Shown piece after piece: positions 1 to 15,300 of a stretch of 64,000 bases of DNA (positions are counted from its first letter, which is position 1; each line of letters begins with the position of its first letter). The notes under the pieces were generated by a model. It saw nothing but the letters and a program-made list of their open reading frames with translations. It did not search any database and had not been told where the DNA came from. The stretch comes from Glandiceps talaboti (Eukaryota; Hemichordata; Enteropneusta; Spengelidae). Location: assembly GCF_964340395.1 (NCBI RefSeq), contig NC_135549.1:5894001-5958000 (forward strand). The letters are read 5' to 3'. The position numbers and the translations under genes were made by a program.

Positions 1-3000
1 AGATTCCTGTGTTACTACATTACTGTCGTTGTGTTGTAACATTATCCCTACGTACAGTCCCGTTATCACCAACTGTATTTTTTCGAGCTGTGTACAAAGT
101 GCCCTGGATGACCAACATAGAAATGGTCAATACGAATATGCATATATTTACGAGGGTAACATCATGTGTCAGTTTGCTCGACGGACTGTGGGTGACCACA
201 ACACAGACAGCCCAATTGGCAGAACCACTAAGCTGAGCTAAACCGCAAACCCAAGGGAAACTGCCATATGATGTTGCACGAGTATTTATGATTAGTCAAC
301 GTGTGTTTGCACTACATCATTTTACTGCACTGTACGCCTGTCATTTTAAATTAAGAAGCCTCACAATGAAGGGGAAAATGATCAATATGAAGCGACGACG
401 TATTTACAAATCACGATGCCGGAAACACATTTGGTATTACAAAATGTTCTATCTCACTTTCAATCGCGTCCCCGTGAAACTACGTCGCAGAGAGCTAGTA
501 CTCTGTGCAAATACGAATAGTACACAACGTTCGCCCACGTATCAGTGGGTTCCGTTGTATCTTTACGCATATATGCCTAGTAATGGTGACAATGTTGAAA
601 AACGGTTCATTATCATTATAAGTAAAACAGCCCCACACCATTTCGTAAGGCTTGCTAAAAACAAAAGTAACCCACTTTAGTAGATGTTATTGGGATGACG
701 CCTGTAAACTAGGCCTGTAAACTAAATTAGCATTGACATCTAGTGACAGATTAAAGTAATTTGACTATATCTCATATTTCACATGTATAATAATTTCCTA
801 ATAACATTGATATTTATGTCACATACTGAAACAAATTACCATCTGACACTTGTATGACACTGTGCTCAGTTTTCCAATTGATAGAAATGATGTATCCTTG
901 AAAACAAAGCATCTAAAAGAAAATTATCAGCACAGCCTATGCATATCAAACGTCCGTAAACTAAAAGGTGCCCGTCTTATTCATTTTGGGTTCCTAAATT
1001 TGGCAGAGTCACAAAAACATAATGAGGTATCCGTAATTCAAGAATCATACACTGTAAACATAAATTGTGTGTCTTACAATATGTCTTTATCTGAAATAAT
1101 CGCATTTTGTACACATATATATATACACATCGTAATTTTGCTGTGTAAAACAGGCGACATCAGAAACCACCATACGTCATATTTCTGTTTATTACACCTC
1201 ACTGGTGCCATAGACGCTGTCATTGGCTAGAACGGGGACACGTGACATTCTACAATGTCGATGTTGCCCTGTGGCGTGCTGTGATGTTTCCCAATAATGT
1301 CAAATCGAACGTCTGAGCGAACATTCTATGTATAACATGTGGTCGTTCACAAGTACAACCCCATGTATAGCCATGTCAAGTAAACACATGTAGCATGCAG
1401 AATAATCGGCAGCTATTACAAATGAAAAGTAAAAAATCATAAGGCTAGTAGAGCTGTAAACTTATCAGCCTTTCAAAAACTTTGTCAACTGTAAATTTGA
1501 TTACAATCATCCACATTTCTGAAATGGTTATATTTTCAGTGGCAACTATAATATTCACTTGATATTCGCACGACTAAAAAAGAGTAGAACAAATTTGATA
1601 TTTTAGGTTTTCAGGAATGTACAGTTATAATGTACAAAATGTATTCACTGGTAGAAATGTACATATTCCCTTCTTACGGTCTTGTGAGGCACCAACAATC
1701 GGAAAAGTTATACAAATCGATGATATTTAATGCCTGTTGTTTTATTCCATCGTTTAATGATAGGTAGAAGTAGTTGGTGATGCACAAATTTCAACGAGCT
1801 ATATAGATGCCATGATGTATTACAGTGGACCACCTCGTAAGAAATGTATGTAAGGCGCCATGATTATTGTATATCATAAAGAAATGGGCAGTTGCAATAA
1901 AAAAATATTAGTTTATGTACTGACACATGTACAGTACAGCCATCGACAAAATGGTAAGAATCACATTAGCATGATTCGGTAAATTCTGAATATTCGTGTG
2001 AAATGTTTAACACTGTCAGTTTGCAAGCTGAAGCTTACACATGTAATTACTATGCATTCATCAGTTTCGATATTTTGGTATAGTGATAGTTCACTTTGGT
2101 TTAGTAAATACATTTCGCTCCATCTAAATCCCATTTGATTTCTAGTTGAATGCTCGGTGATAACTTCGTTATATGCCAATCATGCTATTGATGAGATCAC
2201 ATCTGTTGTGCAAACATACTATGTCTGTCATTCAAACAATCAAGATCAAATAGCCACAATAACTCATGATGAAATTGACTGTCTGGTTATTAACCCAATA
2301 GCAACATCAAACATTCGATATGTAAATAATGAAAACTCGTATTGAAACACAGCAGGTTACGGCAATGTTGTCACTGTACGTGCGAGTGAAACAAGCTTGT
2401 TGAAAGAAACCAATAAACCAATCCTGTCATTTACAGGTCAATGTAAATATATATTTAACCGAAGTACTTAACCCCTTGCCATCGAGGGCCTTTTATTGGT
2501 ACTGCATAATAGGTACGGTATAACCTTTCAATCCATGGATTCATACCGTGTTATTGACGCTTTTCATCACGTAGATTGTTGAAACTCGTTGCCGCCAAAG
2601 AAACTCCTCGTCGTAGCCGTTGGTGAAAACGCTTATTTTGTCATATTATTCCCGACACATAAAGACAACAATTAATTGTCAAGACCCCCGGAAAGCTGAA
2701 CATTTTTACGTAACGATAACCCCTCAAAGCCATCTCCTTCTGTCAATTTGAAAGTCGAAGGCGTCATGATGAATATTTTGGATGCTACATTTTGAATTTT
2801 ACCAGGTACCAACTACGACCAACACATCAAGCTTGACAAGGAAAACGAAATGGATATGACAGAAATGATTGTACTTCCAAAATGGGAAGCATGCTGCTAA
2901 CACATAAAAGCATGAAACCATGTAATTATATTGAAAACTTAAATAGCGACTGAGTCGTGTCGATTTGATCATGTTTAGTTCGAAATTCCATTTAAACTGA

Positions 3001-4699
3001 GATGAACTGAAATATATATACCACTGTAGGGAGAAAACACTGAAGACACTCTGTGTGATATGGATGGGGTAACACTGAAAAAGAATTTTAGTTCTGATAT
3101 GTGAATTGTGGAATTTTGTGTATCTTAATCTTGAAGATGAATAGTTCTGTTGGATTATTAAATTATATGATATTGAATTGAAGACCAAATTAGAAGTGTT
3201 GCACATAATATGACAACTTATAAAGTTGTTTGTATAAATATTATCCTATATGGTCTATCGTTCTTAGTTACTCGTTTTTTACAGTAACGTCTATATTGCA
3301 GACTTGAAAGGATATCTTGCCATTCATCCGAACTCTCCAAACGTTATAGCAGTGAAGCATGAAGGAAATGTTCTAATCATTCAAAGACCAGGCTTACTGT
3401 GGATAATGGTTGTATGCAAAGATCTATCGAAAGTAATCATTCTTTTGACAACTGTTATTGTTATTTAAAGAATATTTGGATCTAAATTTATTGCGGGGTT
3501 CCTTTGATATAGGAGATCCATTCAAATCTACAGGTCTATCTACAGCTCAAGGAAAAGGTATAGTGATCTTGTGTTATAAAGCTCTCTTACATGTCGTTTC
3601 CATCTTTCCGGGTTAAGTCGAGAGGGTGGCCATAACCCCGTTTAGGGTTTCCACAATTCAACTCTGCATTTCAAAAGAAAGTGTAATTATTACCTCCAAG
3701 TTGACACTTAATATGATATCACGTTAATGTTCGCGCGAACCGTCATGGCTACGACATATACCACAGAAGTATTAAATTATCGTATTATATATACCCAATG
3801 ACAAACAATACCAAAGGCTGAATAAAATATGAGTGGATATGATAAATCTTCTCAAGTGGTTCGGTTGAGCTTAGGTGATTCCTAACTAAATATACCAAAA
3901 ACAAATGGTAAAAATAGAAAATACTTTGTATCAACTGGACATAGACAAATGAGAATAGACTTCCTCATAGGCACATGCACACAATATACCAAAGCAATCC
4001 GACCATAAGTTTGAGAGAAGGAGTCAAAATTATCATTTTTGACGAAAAATACCCACACAATTCAATTAAACGACTAATATCAACATGAACAAACTTGAAT
4101 AACCTCTCCCCAAGGGACATGCACATCAAATATCGAAGTATTTTGTCGCCGATAGCGGAGCTAAGAAGTGCAAAGGAAAGAAGATAAATAAAGTAAGGAA
4201 GAGACGTAAACGCCAATCAAAAGGAATTATAATTTTAGGTAGCAAAATGAAAAGGGGATTTCCAGAAAAGAAAGGAAGTATAATTAGAAAGCGTGAGGAA
4301 GGAAGGGAAGACTACCTATTGTGTTGTGCATGCCAGAATAGAAGGCGATAACTGACTAAATTGTAGAGGAAACTAATTAAAAATAATGTATATAACAATA
4401 ATGTAATACTTTTATATATAATTGAACTTCTCTAGGCATGTCAAAGTTTCTTGACGAACCAAAAGAAAATATATAAATACTATAATAATGCATAATTACG
4501 GCCCAATTATATCCCACTGAGGATGTCAAAGGGGTACAAATGATCACTCCATAACATAAAAGCTCAGAAGGTTGTTTGACATTTCAATCTACCTTACAGG
4601 TTGAAGCAAGAGGAAACGTGACTTCAGTTGCAATTACGTGACAAAATAAACATACTCAGTTTTCTAAAATCAATGAGATGTCTTTAAGAAATAATGTTT
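1..4699. other. gene-poor AT-rich tract
   Basis: No gene can be supported. Open frames at 288-680, 850-1230 and 2799-3206 have no motif and no splice context. A plus-strand frame at about 3300-3469 is discussed in findings. A 12 bp direct repeat (gcctgtaaacta) lies at 700-724. Confidence 0.6.
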
Positions 4700-6418
<1,719 letters not shown>

Positions 6419-6435
6419 CACACACACACACACAT

Positions 6436-6474
<39 letters not shown>

Positions 6475-6486
6475 CGCCATGTATTG

Positions 6487-6561
<75 letters not shown>
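6419..6561. repeat. compound (CA)n/(TA)n microsatellite
   Basis: A (CA)n block at 6419-6450 is followed by (TA)n to 6474, an 18 bp interruption and (TA)n at 6493-6561. Open frames reading alternating Tyr-Ile on both strands here are artefacts. Confidence 0.97.
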
Positions 6562-6563
<2 letters not shown>

Positions 6564-9060
6564 CATATATGCCCTTTAAACTGTAAAACCGGGCTAATAA
6601 ATTGTAAAATAAATGAGGCAATAAATATATCAACAAATATACAAGCGTTAATGTATTAGACGAGACCATGATCATCTAGCTAAACTTATTGACCATACCC
6701 ATTACTAGTAAATCCACATGTCCAATAATTCAATATCGTATACGATATCTGAAACAAGTTGAAACTTGACGCCTATAGAGAGCAATCTATGAAACGACAC
6801 GACACGTACTGTGGGGTCAGACAATGAAATAAACGCCAGCGGTAGAAACATTTAAGCAATGCCAATATCTTGTACTACCATCTGTAAATTTGAGAAACAG
6901 CTGTGTATATGAAATCAATGAGTGGAATTGTTACACTGCTTATGTGAAGTTTGTCTGATTAACCAAGTTGGATATTCTGCTATTTATATAATGTACAATT
7001 CAAATGACGATTTACTTTGTCAGCTGGTCGATTTTGAAAATAGATATCTGTATATATCCTGGATCATTTTGAAAGGAAAATTAGATTTGCACTAGAATCG
7101 TCTATTTTGGTCAAGATATAATTGTGTTCGGTTGCAAACCGATAATGGAGTTGTTTTCAGGGCTAACCTTTGTACACGTTGCTGATTACAACTACTTACA
7201 AAACATACATCAGTTAAAACGATTTTGTTCAAAAGGGGAAAACACCTACGAGAGTCGAATATGTAAAGTGTATATTGATTATCCTATAAAATGAAAGATT
7301 TATCAGGTAATTCAAAATGACGCTGCGAATTTCCTGGATCTTTTTTTATGAATGTCAGCTGTAGTCATAGTCCATACTGTAACAGAGCTATATCTTTTGA
7401 GTTACACGATTTGAATTGTTTTGCAACCTACATGATGTAGTTCTAATTCAACCATCAGTGTTGATGGTACACTGCAGTAACTGTGTGTTTTTTAAACCTG
7501 TGAAAATACTTCCAAGTATTGTATACGTTGCACAATACTGTTGTAAAGTACGGGTACACATTCGTTATATACAAGTCAACTCTTTTACCATATAAAACCA
7601 AATATATTGTACTTTTAAGCAAATCATATGCACCTAAACCAAGAATAAAGTAAATGTTTAGTTGTGCCAATTGCCAATCAGAGACACAGCAGCGGAAAGA
7701 TGATAGAAGTAACCATAAAACCTTAATACAGAATCAGCGAGACAGGGTGTGAAAGAAAGACAATACCAACGTATTCCATATTGATCTAATTATACTTTAA
7801 AGTAGCTTTTCATGGTGCTACTAACTTATGTAAATTGCTAGGTACTTGTACTACCTTATTCTTATAAACTTTGGGGTTATCTGTTCATACGTACAAACCA
7901 TTTCAATTTCCCCTTTGTGTAGCACGGTAGCCGAACAGATAAAAGAAAGGTTTAACATAGAAACCTTTCAAGAGAGAACTTTCTTAATCATCTATCCCTT
8001 TGTGCAAAGCACAGCCCGTATTGGAACTAGCTATAGTTGCAGAGAAGGTGTTTTTCAAATCAGTTCCATAGGCTAAATCACTGGATTTCTATATTCCAGT
8101 CAATCATAAATATAGAACAAAAGTTAACTTGAATGGTGTCTCTATGTACAAAACTTTTGGAACGACATTTGTATTGACCATGAATATTTATGTCATGAAA
8201 GATCATTGCCTTATACATGTAACATTTGTATTTACACACACTTGAATGTGGTGTCTCATTGTACAAAACATCAAATGTTATTGTGGAAATTGCAACTTGC
8301 AATTGAACTTGAAGATTAAAGTCTGCTGCCACTTTACAACATAGGTACACATATTTCATTGGTTCTCTAGATATTACAGCTCCCGTTAATAGGGCAATTC
8401 CCTGCTGACCTTAGAGGCGTATTTTTTCTTATTGTGTTATAGGTGATTTCATAACATTGTTACGTCCTTCGGGTACATATTTTAAAATGTTTGATATAAA
8501 GTGACGTACGTATGTCCGTTCATTTAGTATGTAACATTTATAACAGGCTGCTTGAAATTGACTAACACATGTTAGAGACAGAAATGGGCAACGCTCACAG
8601 TCATGGATCATTCTTATAGCCCCCTAGGGAGAGGCCCCTGGGGGACTAAAACCATTCCAGTATCCAATATTTCTGATGTCCTTTCGGAAATTGCAAAACA
8701 TGAAACGGTTAGTCTTTCACATTTTCGTTTTTTAAATGTGATATCATAAACTTGAATATTATTCTTTATTTAATACACATGTACATTGCAATATTCAATT
8801 AACAATTTTTAAGTGGTGAACAAGTTTTAAGAGATTTCTGACTGTTTTGTGCTAAATATGTCATAACAAACAGTACCTCCAATTTATCTAACCTCGTTAC
8901 CCATCGTGTTGAATTGATATATCTCATTTATTTTATTTTAAATTTTAAAGATGAATATCACTTACGAACTTGTCACATCCCCAATGTGTCCCAATGGTTT
9001 TTACCAATTTAAAATTATAATAGGATGCCATAATGATCACTTTCGTTCGGTTATTTATTG
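6562..9060. other. gene-free tract
   Basis: AT-rich. The only local feature is a short GC-rich inverted pair around 8620-8645 (CCCCCTAGGG and CCCCTGGGGG). No supported gene. Confidence 0.6.
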
Positions 9061-9548
9061 AATGAGTGAATGAATGAATGAATGAATGAATGAATGAATG
9101 AATGAATGAATGAATGAATGAATGAATGGATATATGGATGGATGGATGGATGGATGGATGGATGGATGGATGAATGAATGAATGAATGAATGGATGGATG
9201 AATGTATGGATGAATGAATGAATGGATGAATGGATGGATGAATGAATGGATGAATGAATGGATGGATGGATGGATGGATGGATGGATGGATGAATGAATG
9301 AATGAATGAATGAATGAATGAATGAATGGATGGATGGATGGATGGATGAATGAATGAATGAATGAATGGATGGATGGATGGATGGATGGATGGATGGATG
9401 GATGGATGGATGGATGGATGAATGAATGAATGAATGGATATATGGATGGATGGATGGATGGATGGATGGATGGATGGATGGATGAATGAATGAATGAATG
9501 AATGAATGGATATATGGATGGATGGATGGATGGATGGATGGATGGATG
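9061..9548. repeat. GAAT/GATG tetranucleotide minisatellite
   Basis: About 490 bp of tetranucleotides in alternating homogeneous blocks of GAAT and GATG, broken by three near-identical gatatatg interruptions (near 9128, 9436, 9508). The minus-strand frames reading (I/S)HPSIHSF-type repeats are translations of the array, not proteins. Confidence 0.97.
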
Positions 9549-10088
9549 GGTGCCAAGGGTTAATAAACGTCAGAGCGACATATATATTGTCGCATTTAAT
9601 AATAGGAAAAACCAACAAACTCCCAACGGTATATCTACCTATCAAGACGAGAGTACACAATAGATTGTAAAGGAGTAAACCTTTATTTTTAATAACACAA
9701 CAATGGTAATACTACATTGCCAGAAGAAGAATACATCACAACAGACTTTAAAATTAAACTTGGTGTTTAACCTGGAGTGCGCCTCTCAAATAAAAGATAT
9801 TAAGTATTTTGTAATATAAAAAGTAAGGCTATTCTCCGTTAGGATTAAGAGGAAAAACAGGGGTCACAGTGAACATTTATTTTTAATTAAGATCGACATT
9901 TTCTTAAAATTAACTATTTTAGATTCAAAATGGCCGCCGAATACGGTGTTGACTCTATGGGAAAATGAAAGATTTATTTTTTTCTTCAGGACCAGGGACA
10001 ATCGTTCATATCGCACAGTATTACATGTAAGATGTTTGAATAACTTTAGTTTTCAAGCATTGATTGTTGCTGAGGTGTACGCTGCCTT
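9549..10088. other. gene-free tract
   Basis: No gene. A good acceptor-like tttttttcttcag (ending 9989) and a gtaaga donor-like site about 37 bp later could delimit a tiny exon, but all frames are open at that length, so nothing can be concluded. Confidence 0.5.
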
Positions 10089-10464
10089 AGGCATAATAAA
10101 AAAATTATGTGGCTCCGATTACACCCAATTTTAGAATATATAGGAGGGGTAGGTAGAATTTTTATTTTATTACATTATATTGTTTTTCTTGTGTGGGTGT
10201 CTAGATCAGGTTTTCCATTGATTTCCAAATGGTCTCTGCGTTATTTATTTCTTCCTATCAGATGTACAGCCATTACAGATTGGAAGAACAGTTTTATATT
10301 GACATTTAAGTTGATGTCAGTTTCCGCATCAACTATTTCTCGTGACACCACCAATTTTTGCGATTTTATTTTTTTTTCTCGAATACGTAAACATAAGTTG
10401 AGGATCGGCAGTGAAAAACTAGGAGGGGTCAGGTAACCGGAACCAAGCAATTATTTTTTAGGCC
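10089..10464 (+). mobile_element. TIR element (family A), copy 1
   Basis: About 376 bp with inverted ends. The left end reads aggcataataaaaaaatta then GGCTCCGATTAC. The right end, on the other strand, reads GGCCTAAAAAATAATTG then GGTTCCGGTTAC. A diverged inverted copy lies at 17226-17603. The left flank is TTA and the right TTC, compatible with a decayed 3 bp TWA target duplication as in PIF/Harbinger elements. A 109-codon open frame (10107-10436) overlaps the element; see findings. The nearest AATAAA-type hexamer downstream of the GPCR (minus strand, 10370-10365) lies inside this copy. Confidence 0.75.
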
Positions 10465-11148
10465 TTCACATGAATTTATCACTAATTCGTGGAACAAAAA
10501 CTATATCAAAGCTCTGGCGAAGAAGAGGGTTCATAGGTTAATAATATTCAGCATAACAGGTCGGACGGAGAAGTACAAACCGATCAGCAGATTCAGATTT
10601 TCAGAAATATGGAGACTAACGAAGTATTTGTGAATTATAACGATATGAATGCCTCGAAATTAAAGGAAGACAAAATCCAAGTGTATGGACTACACAAAAA
10701 CCAAAAAAATACAAACACTGAAGTAAACAACTATATCATTACTTTACAGATAGAAGCCTAGACGGTTCCATTTCAAACTAAATGAACTGAGAGTGCCCCA
10801 GTGGGTTTGTTTAGAAAGACCGAATGAATGAACAAACAAACATACAAACGAGCGTGCGCATTCACAAACACGGGACTGACAGACAGAGAGACAGACTGAC
10901 TGGCACCCACCCACATAAAGTATGGGAGCTCCGGATGCTGCTTTTAAGGATGGATGGTTGTTAAATCGCCCCTTCCTTTGTAAAATGTTAAACCTTAGCG
11001 AAGAAGTCCATTCACAGAGTCGATCGCGACTACACATCCCGAGCGGCTACGGGGCAAAAAAATTAGTAATCATAATACTTCCAATTCGAGGAAATATGAA
11101 TTTGTTAATCGAAAATGACTTATCAGTATTTTGTTGGGCGTTGTTGAA
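10465..11148. other. 3' flank of the GPCR gene
   Basis: Presumed 3' UTR and flank of the minus-strand GPCR. No AATAAA-type hexamer was seen close to the stop. No other gene or repeat is seen. Confidence 0.5.
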
Positions 11149-12306
11149 CTAAATGCTGAGATTCTTCAAAATAAGCTCTCTCCGTTTCATATCTTCGGGA
11201 TCAATAATGACATTGGTTGTCAAAGTATTGCTGTTACATGTAGTTGAAGATCTGCGTGCACTGGTATATTTGTGACGCAAGGGTCTGAAAGTGAACGCTT
11301 GTACGAAAGCTCGTCGACAGCGAGCGCTGGTGATAGTGTATATCAGAGGATTAACAGACGAGTTGATGAGCAGCAGCCATCTGTTGAGAGCATATATGCA
11401 AATGGAGAAGTTTCCGCCTGGAACCACATGTGTTGCCATGTAGATCACCTGCATGACGTATTTGTAGAAAGCCGGCAAAGTGCAGATGAAAAATACCACT
11501 GATATAGCCATGCAAGTTACAAGAACTTGTCTTTCATCCGACTTTCTCGTGTTGATACGGTCTTTGCGTAACTTCTTGACTGAATGTTTAAAATTCTTAA
11601 CCGTGAGGGAGTACATGGTCGCTACTGTTATCATCGATGATAGGAACACAAGCATGTAGACGACGCAGACGGCGAGATCTGCCCTCTTAGCCAAGACTGG
11701 GTGCGTTGGTTTTATCGAACAGTATACGACCTTCGGAACAGCGCAAACCATGCCAAGAAGCCACGAGGCTGCAACGAGGGCCGCGACCCGACCTCTAGTG
11801 TTGAACAACCTTGCTTTCAAAGGGTTACAAATGCCGAGGTATCTCTCTATGCTGACTATCGTAACCATCCAGAGAGACACAAAAAGTAAGACGGTGTGCA
11901 GAAATGTAATAGTGCATTGAAATGGGTGAGGTCTGTATTCTGGATCGTACAACGCTATCGCGAAATAGAGAACTACTGTAAACAATAATGACATGTCGGA
12001 TACTGCCAAGTTCACTAAGTATCCGTTCGTTAGAGTTCTCATACACTTCACGCGGCAAAAGACAAACACGAAAGATGCGTTCAACAGGAGACCAATTATA
12101 CAAATTATAGAGCCTCCGACGTAATATGGATTGCCAGTAACACCACAAGTAAAATCATCATCATCATCGACAGTTCCATTACCAGTATCTGTCCCGGAAT
12201 TCACAACGATAGCGTCAGATATATTATATGCAGTATCCATGGATACGTTGAGAATCATGGCAAGTTTCCTATTGTTGATCCTGGTGAGTACAAGGTATGA
12301 AAACAT
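11149..12306 (-). CDS. rhodopsin-class (class A) GPCR, peptide-receptor type
   Basis: A single open exon of 385 codons ends in TAG (11151-11149). It has seven hydrophobic segments at about 62-84, 95-118, 128-153, 173-191, 210-233, 259-282 and 300-324. Class A landmarks are present: GLLLN (Asn76, 1.50), LAVSD (Asp104, 2.50), Cys131 at the top of TM3 paired with Cys196 in loop 2, ERY (154-156), CTLP in TM6 (275-278) and NPLIY (319-323). The N-terminus has three N-glycosylation sites (Asn20, Asn28, Asn43) and an acidic DDDDD run. TM6 has CTLP where the usual motif is CWxP. An in-frame TAG lies 15 nt upstream of the first ATG. Starts at Met17 (12258) or Met23 (12240, better Kozak context) are equally possible. 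The TM1-TM3 style recalls TRH, neuromedin U and FMRFamide receptors, but I cannot name the ligand. It should act at the plasma membrane through G proteins. The coding region is intronless and looks intact. Confidence 0.93.
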   Translation of the reverse strand: MFSYLVLTRINNRKLAMILNVSMDTAYNISDAIVVNSGTDTGNGTVDDDDDFTCGVTGNPYYVGGSIICIIGLLLNASFVFVFCRVKCMRTLTNGYLVNLAVSDMSLLFTVVLYFAIALYDPEYRPHPFQCTITFLHTVLLFVSLWMVTIVSIERYLGICNPLKARLFNTRGRVAALVAASWLLGMVCAVPKVVYCSIKPTHPVLAKRADLAVCVVYMLVFLSSMITVATMYSLTVKNFKHSVKKLRKDRINTRKSDERQVLVTCMAISVVFFICTLPAFYKYVMQVIYMATHVVPGGNFSICIYALNRWLLLINSSVNPLIYTITSARCRRAFVQAFTFRPLRHKYTSARRSSTTCNSNTLTTNVIIDPEDMKRRELILKNLSI

Positions 12307-15300
12307 TGAGTCAATTCTCTATTGTTATTGAATGTTGTAGCACTGTAATCTATAGAAAATATTTGTTATCACTATTTCATTCAAACGCCGTGTTTATTGG
12401 AATGAACGAAACACCCTTCCACAACGGAGATTATTGATTGCGGTAATTATTGTCAGAAAACTTTGCTTTCCGTATTACAATTCAAACACACTTGACTCGC
12501 AGTCTACATATAAGTATAACTCATATAGGTCAGTTACTCATATCAAACTAACCTCGGGAGATGTGCAGTAGTGCCATTGAACTAATTCTACTTATACCTG
12601 ACCGATAATTCAAGTTGCAATCATTGCGCTATATAGTGACGTTCACTTTTCTTTCCTTTTCTTTTTTTTTCGGGGGGTGTTCTAATTGGAAAACTCAGCC
12701 GACGCAGAGAAAATCAATAAAACCATTGTTCTGTTTCACTCTCAGACTCTCCTTCTCATCTGTTTTATGCAGCTAGCCAGAAAGTCACGTTTTACATCAC
12801 TCAATTTCCTATTCGTTTGAATTGATACCATCATACTATATGTTTATGTACTGTAATGAGTTACATTATCGGCAGATGTTCTTTGTCTCAGCATATTGTA
12901 AAAAAGATATATTAATAAAAACATGAAAACATATTGATAGTGTCATATAGCAAAATTTATTGTATCTCGGGTACGTATTCATACTGTACCAACAGTATTG
13001 AACGTCAGCGGTATAACTCAATTGTAAAGATATATGTATACGCATTCTTCGCAAAAAAGTCAAACGTTACGAGTTTAAGAAACTGGGAATTAATTCCGTC
13101 ATGCAGTGAATGCTGGTACTTGAAAAGAAAATGACGAAAAGAGACTTCTTATCTCCCAATACTCGTTAGGTATATTGCTCTAGTTAGACTACACGTAAAC
13201 TACCCAATTATAACACTTTATCACAACACTGCCTAACGACTATGTATAGTCTTTGAGAGATGGTTTCGGGCCATCGGAGAAATCCACAAAGTCACTTGGG
13301 TTCACCATTTCAATACTGCATCAGTGTTGTTTGGTTAGTTTCATAGAAAATGTATGATAGTAAATAACCTAGCAAGCAATGTGACGTATTTATCATCCAA
13401 CTGAAACCCTTAGTGGCTAGCAGACTGTCTTGAGACTGTTGACTGTTCCATACATATGTATAGCTAATGCTGACTCCTGCGAACATTCCTGTGTTACGTT
13501 CACAACAAACGAACGTGGAACTATAAAAAGATTGTAATCACTGTACTATAATATGAACTCTAAAGTAATTAAGTTGATATTACAGTTAAGCTATAACTTT
13601 GGCCCGTGTGCCTGTGTATATAGAACTATGAATTATTAACCAATGACTCCAGCATTGGTGGAAACATTGAAGCCGACGTTCTCGACTACATATACGCAAA
13701 TTAGAAGGCGATACACACAAGAATATGTGGATTTCACTAATTTAGACGTCCGAAATTTGTTTTCAAACTGATGAAACGGAATACATTTCATGGAATATTA
13801 CACCTTCTACAAGTGATGTTGATCACCTGTACACCTAATGCTTGTTAATGTATAGATACTATACAATATAAATATTGCCTGGCCCGATAGATGGGTTGAA
13901 AATGAAAATTAGTACGACAACGAATAGCGATATTCAAAACATCAAAATTCTGAAGATGATGATGACGAGAAAACTGGATCCACAAGCTTTTTTACCTCCC
14001 ACTCAGCAGGACTTCTGGAAACGTACAGAAATAAAACTCACCTCTATTTTTTAAATTCTTGAAAAGGCCGATCCTTGCACGGTGTTGCTTTAGTCTAGAT
14101 TACCAAGTGAAGTAGAAAGCATTTATGCTTCTGGTACAGTCACTGGGGATGTACTTGGGTGTCTGAAGTCTAATGTGCAGCTGAAGCAATCGTTCAAATG
14201 TATATTAACTTGAAATGATTGCGGACAATTTTACTAATCCTTTCCCATACAACACGCAACAATACCACAGTCTGGTGCGACTCGTCAGTTTTGCTTGGCC
14301 AAATTTGCATGTGAATATACTTTCAAATTAAAATATTTTCCCACAATGCAATGCAATGCACATCAGTGTAATACCTACCCGGGCCTACTTAAACGCATTA
14401 AGTATATACGAAGAGATGAACACTTTTCTATTCCAAAATTATGATAAGAGTATGTTCGTAAAATTATTTCTCAGATAACGTCATGTAGTTATGTGATGGA
14501 GAACCTGATCCATATCCATTTCTGATTAATCCTCTACAATACCATATAATACATAATACAATATGTTCCTTGTCCCATTACACCTCGACACTCTTTAAAA
14601 TATGTTTTAGCATATTATTCTAACGAAATAATAATTCAAGTACACAGCCAATCACAGTCATATACACTAAGGGATTTAAGCATAGTGGTATCCGCTGCAA
14701 CACGATAACATCGCATTTCCCCCACCATAAGTAGTCTACTACGAGAAACTAGGGAAAAGTGATTGTTATTCTAATGGCACACAGGAAAACAAACATCGTG
14801 ACTTGGTTATTAACAGGGATCGAATAGAGTTATGGAGACAGTTGCTGACGAGGTTTTCTCTTCAAATCATATTTTTCCCAACTGAAGCTTGTTTTTCGAT
14901 AGTGATTACTAATCTGAGTGGACTGGGGACATATGATTACACAGTTATAATGAAGAATTTAAATTTTATTGACTTACTCGCCTATCAGGGGGCTATGATT
15001 ATTTCGAAAATTGTTCCTTTTCTTTTGCGATTGCTTTTTATCAGAATGATAAGCGGGGGATGTGCGTTATCACTACGTCATAAGTGTTGGTAGTGTCATC
15101 GTAACCATGTTATTATACATACTACCACACTTAATAAGTCTGTTCATACATCTACAAAATGCAATAAATATGTTCTGTACGTTATATACACTTAAAGCCC
15201 AGTCTATCAATTCCACCCTTTGCTTGAACTCTACTATAGTGTTTGATACCAACAAATATTTCATCATGTATGGAAAATAGAAATGGGCTTTATTTTGTAA

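Noticed and set aside
288-680. 130-codon open frame on the plus strand
   Set aside because: Composition is irregular, there is no recognisable domain or splice context, and one frame of this length is expected by chance in 64 kb.
850-1230. 126-codon open frame on the plus strand
   Set aside because: No motif, no hydrophobic pattern or splice signals, and no sign of a neighbouring exon.
2799-3206. 135-codon open frame on the minus strand
   Set aside because: Ser/Tyr/Phe-rich chance translation of AT-rich DNA, without a domain.
9061-9548. CRISPR-like repeat array
   Set aside because: Tetranucleotide tandem repeat with no spacers, in an animal genome.
8945-9660. Two ~200-codon minus-strand frames of repeated IHPSIHSF-type residues
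   Set aside because: They are translations of the GAAT/GATG minisatellite in two frames, with no independent coding signal.
11272-12331. Plus-strand frames and a second minus-strand frame overlapping the GPCR
   Set aside because: Shadows of the GPCR, which has all the family motifs in its own frame.
14265-14290. Another hammerhead candidate (minus strand CTGACGAGTCGCACCAGACT)
   Set aside because: Stem II could form, but the required GAAA after it is absent.
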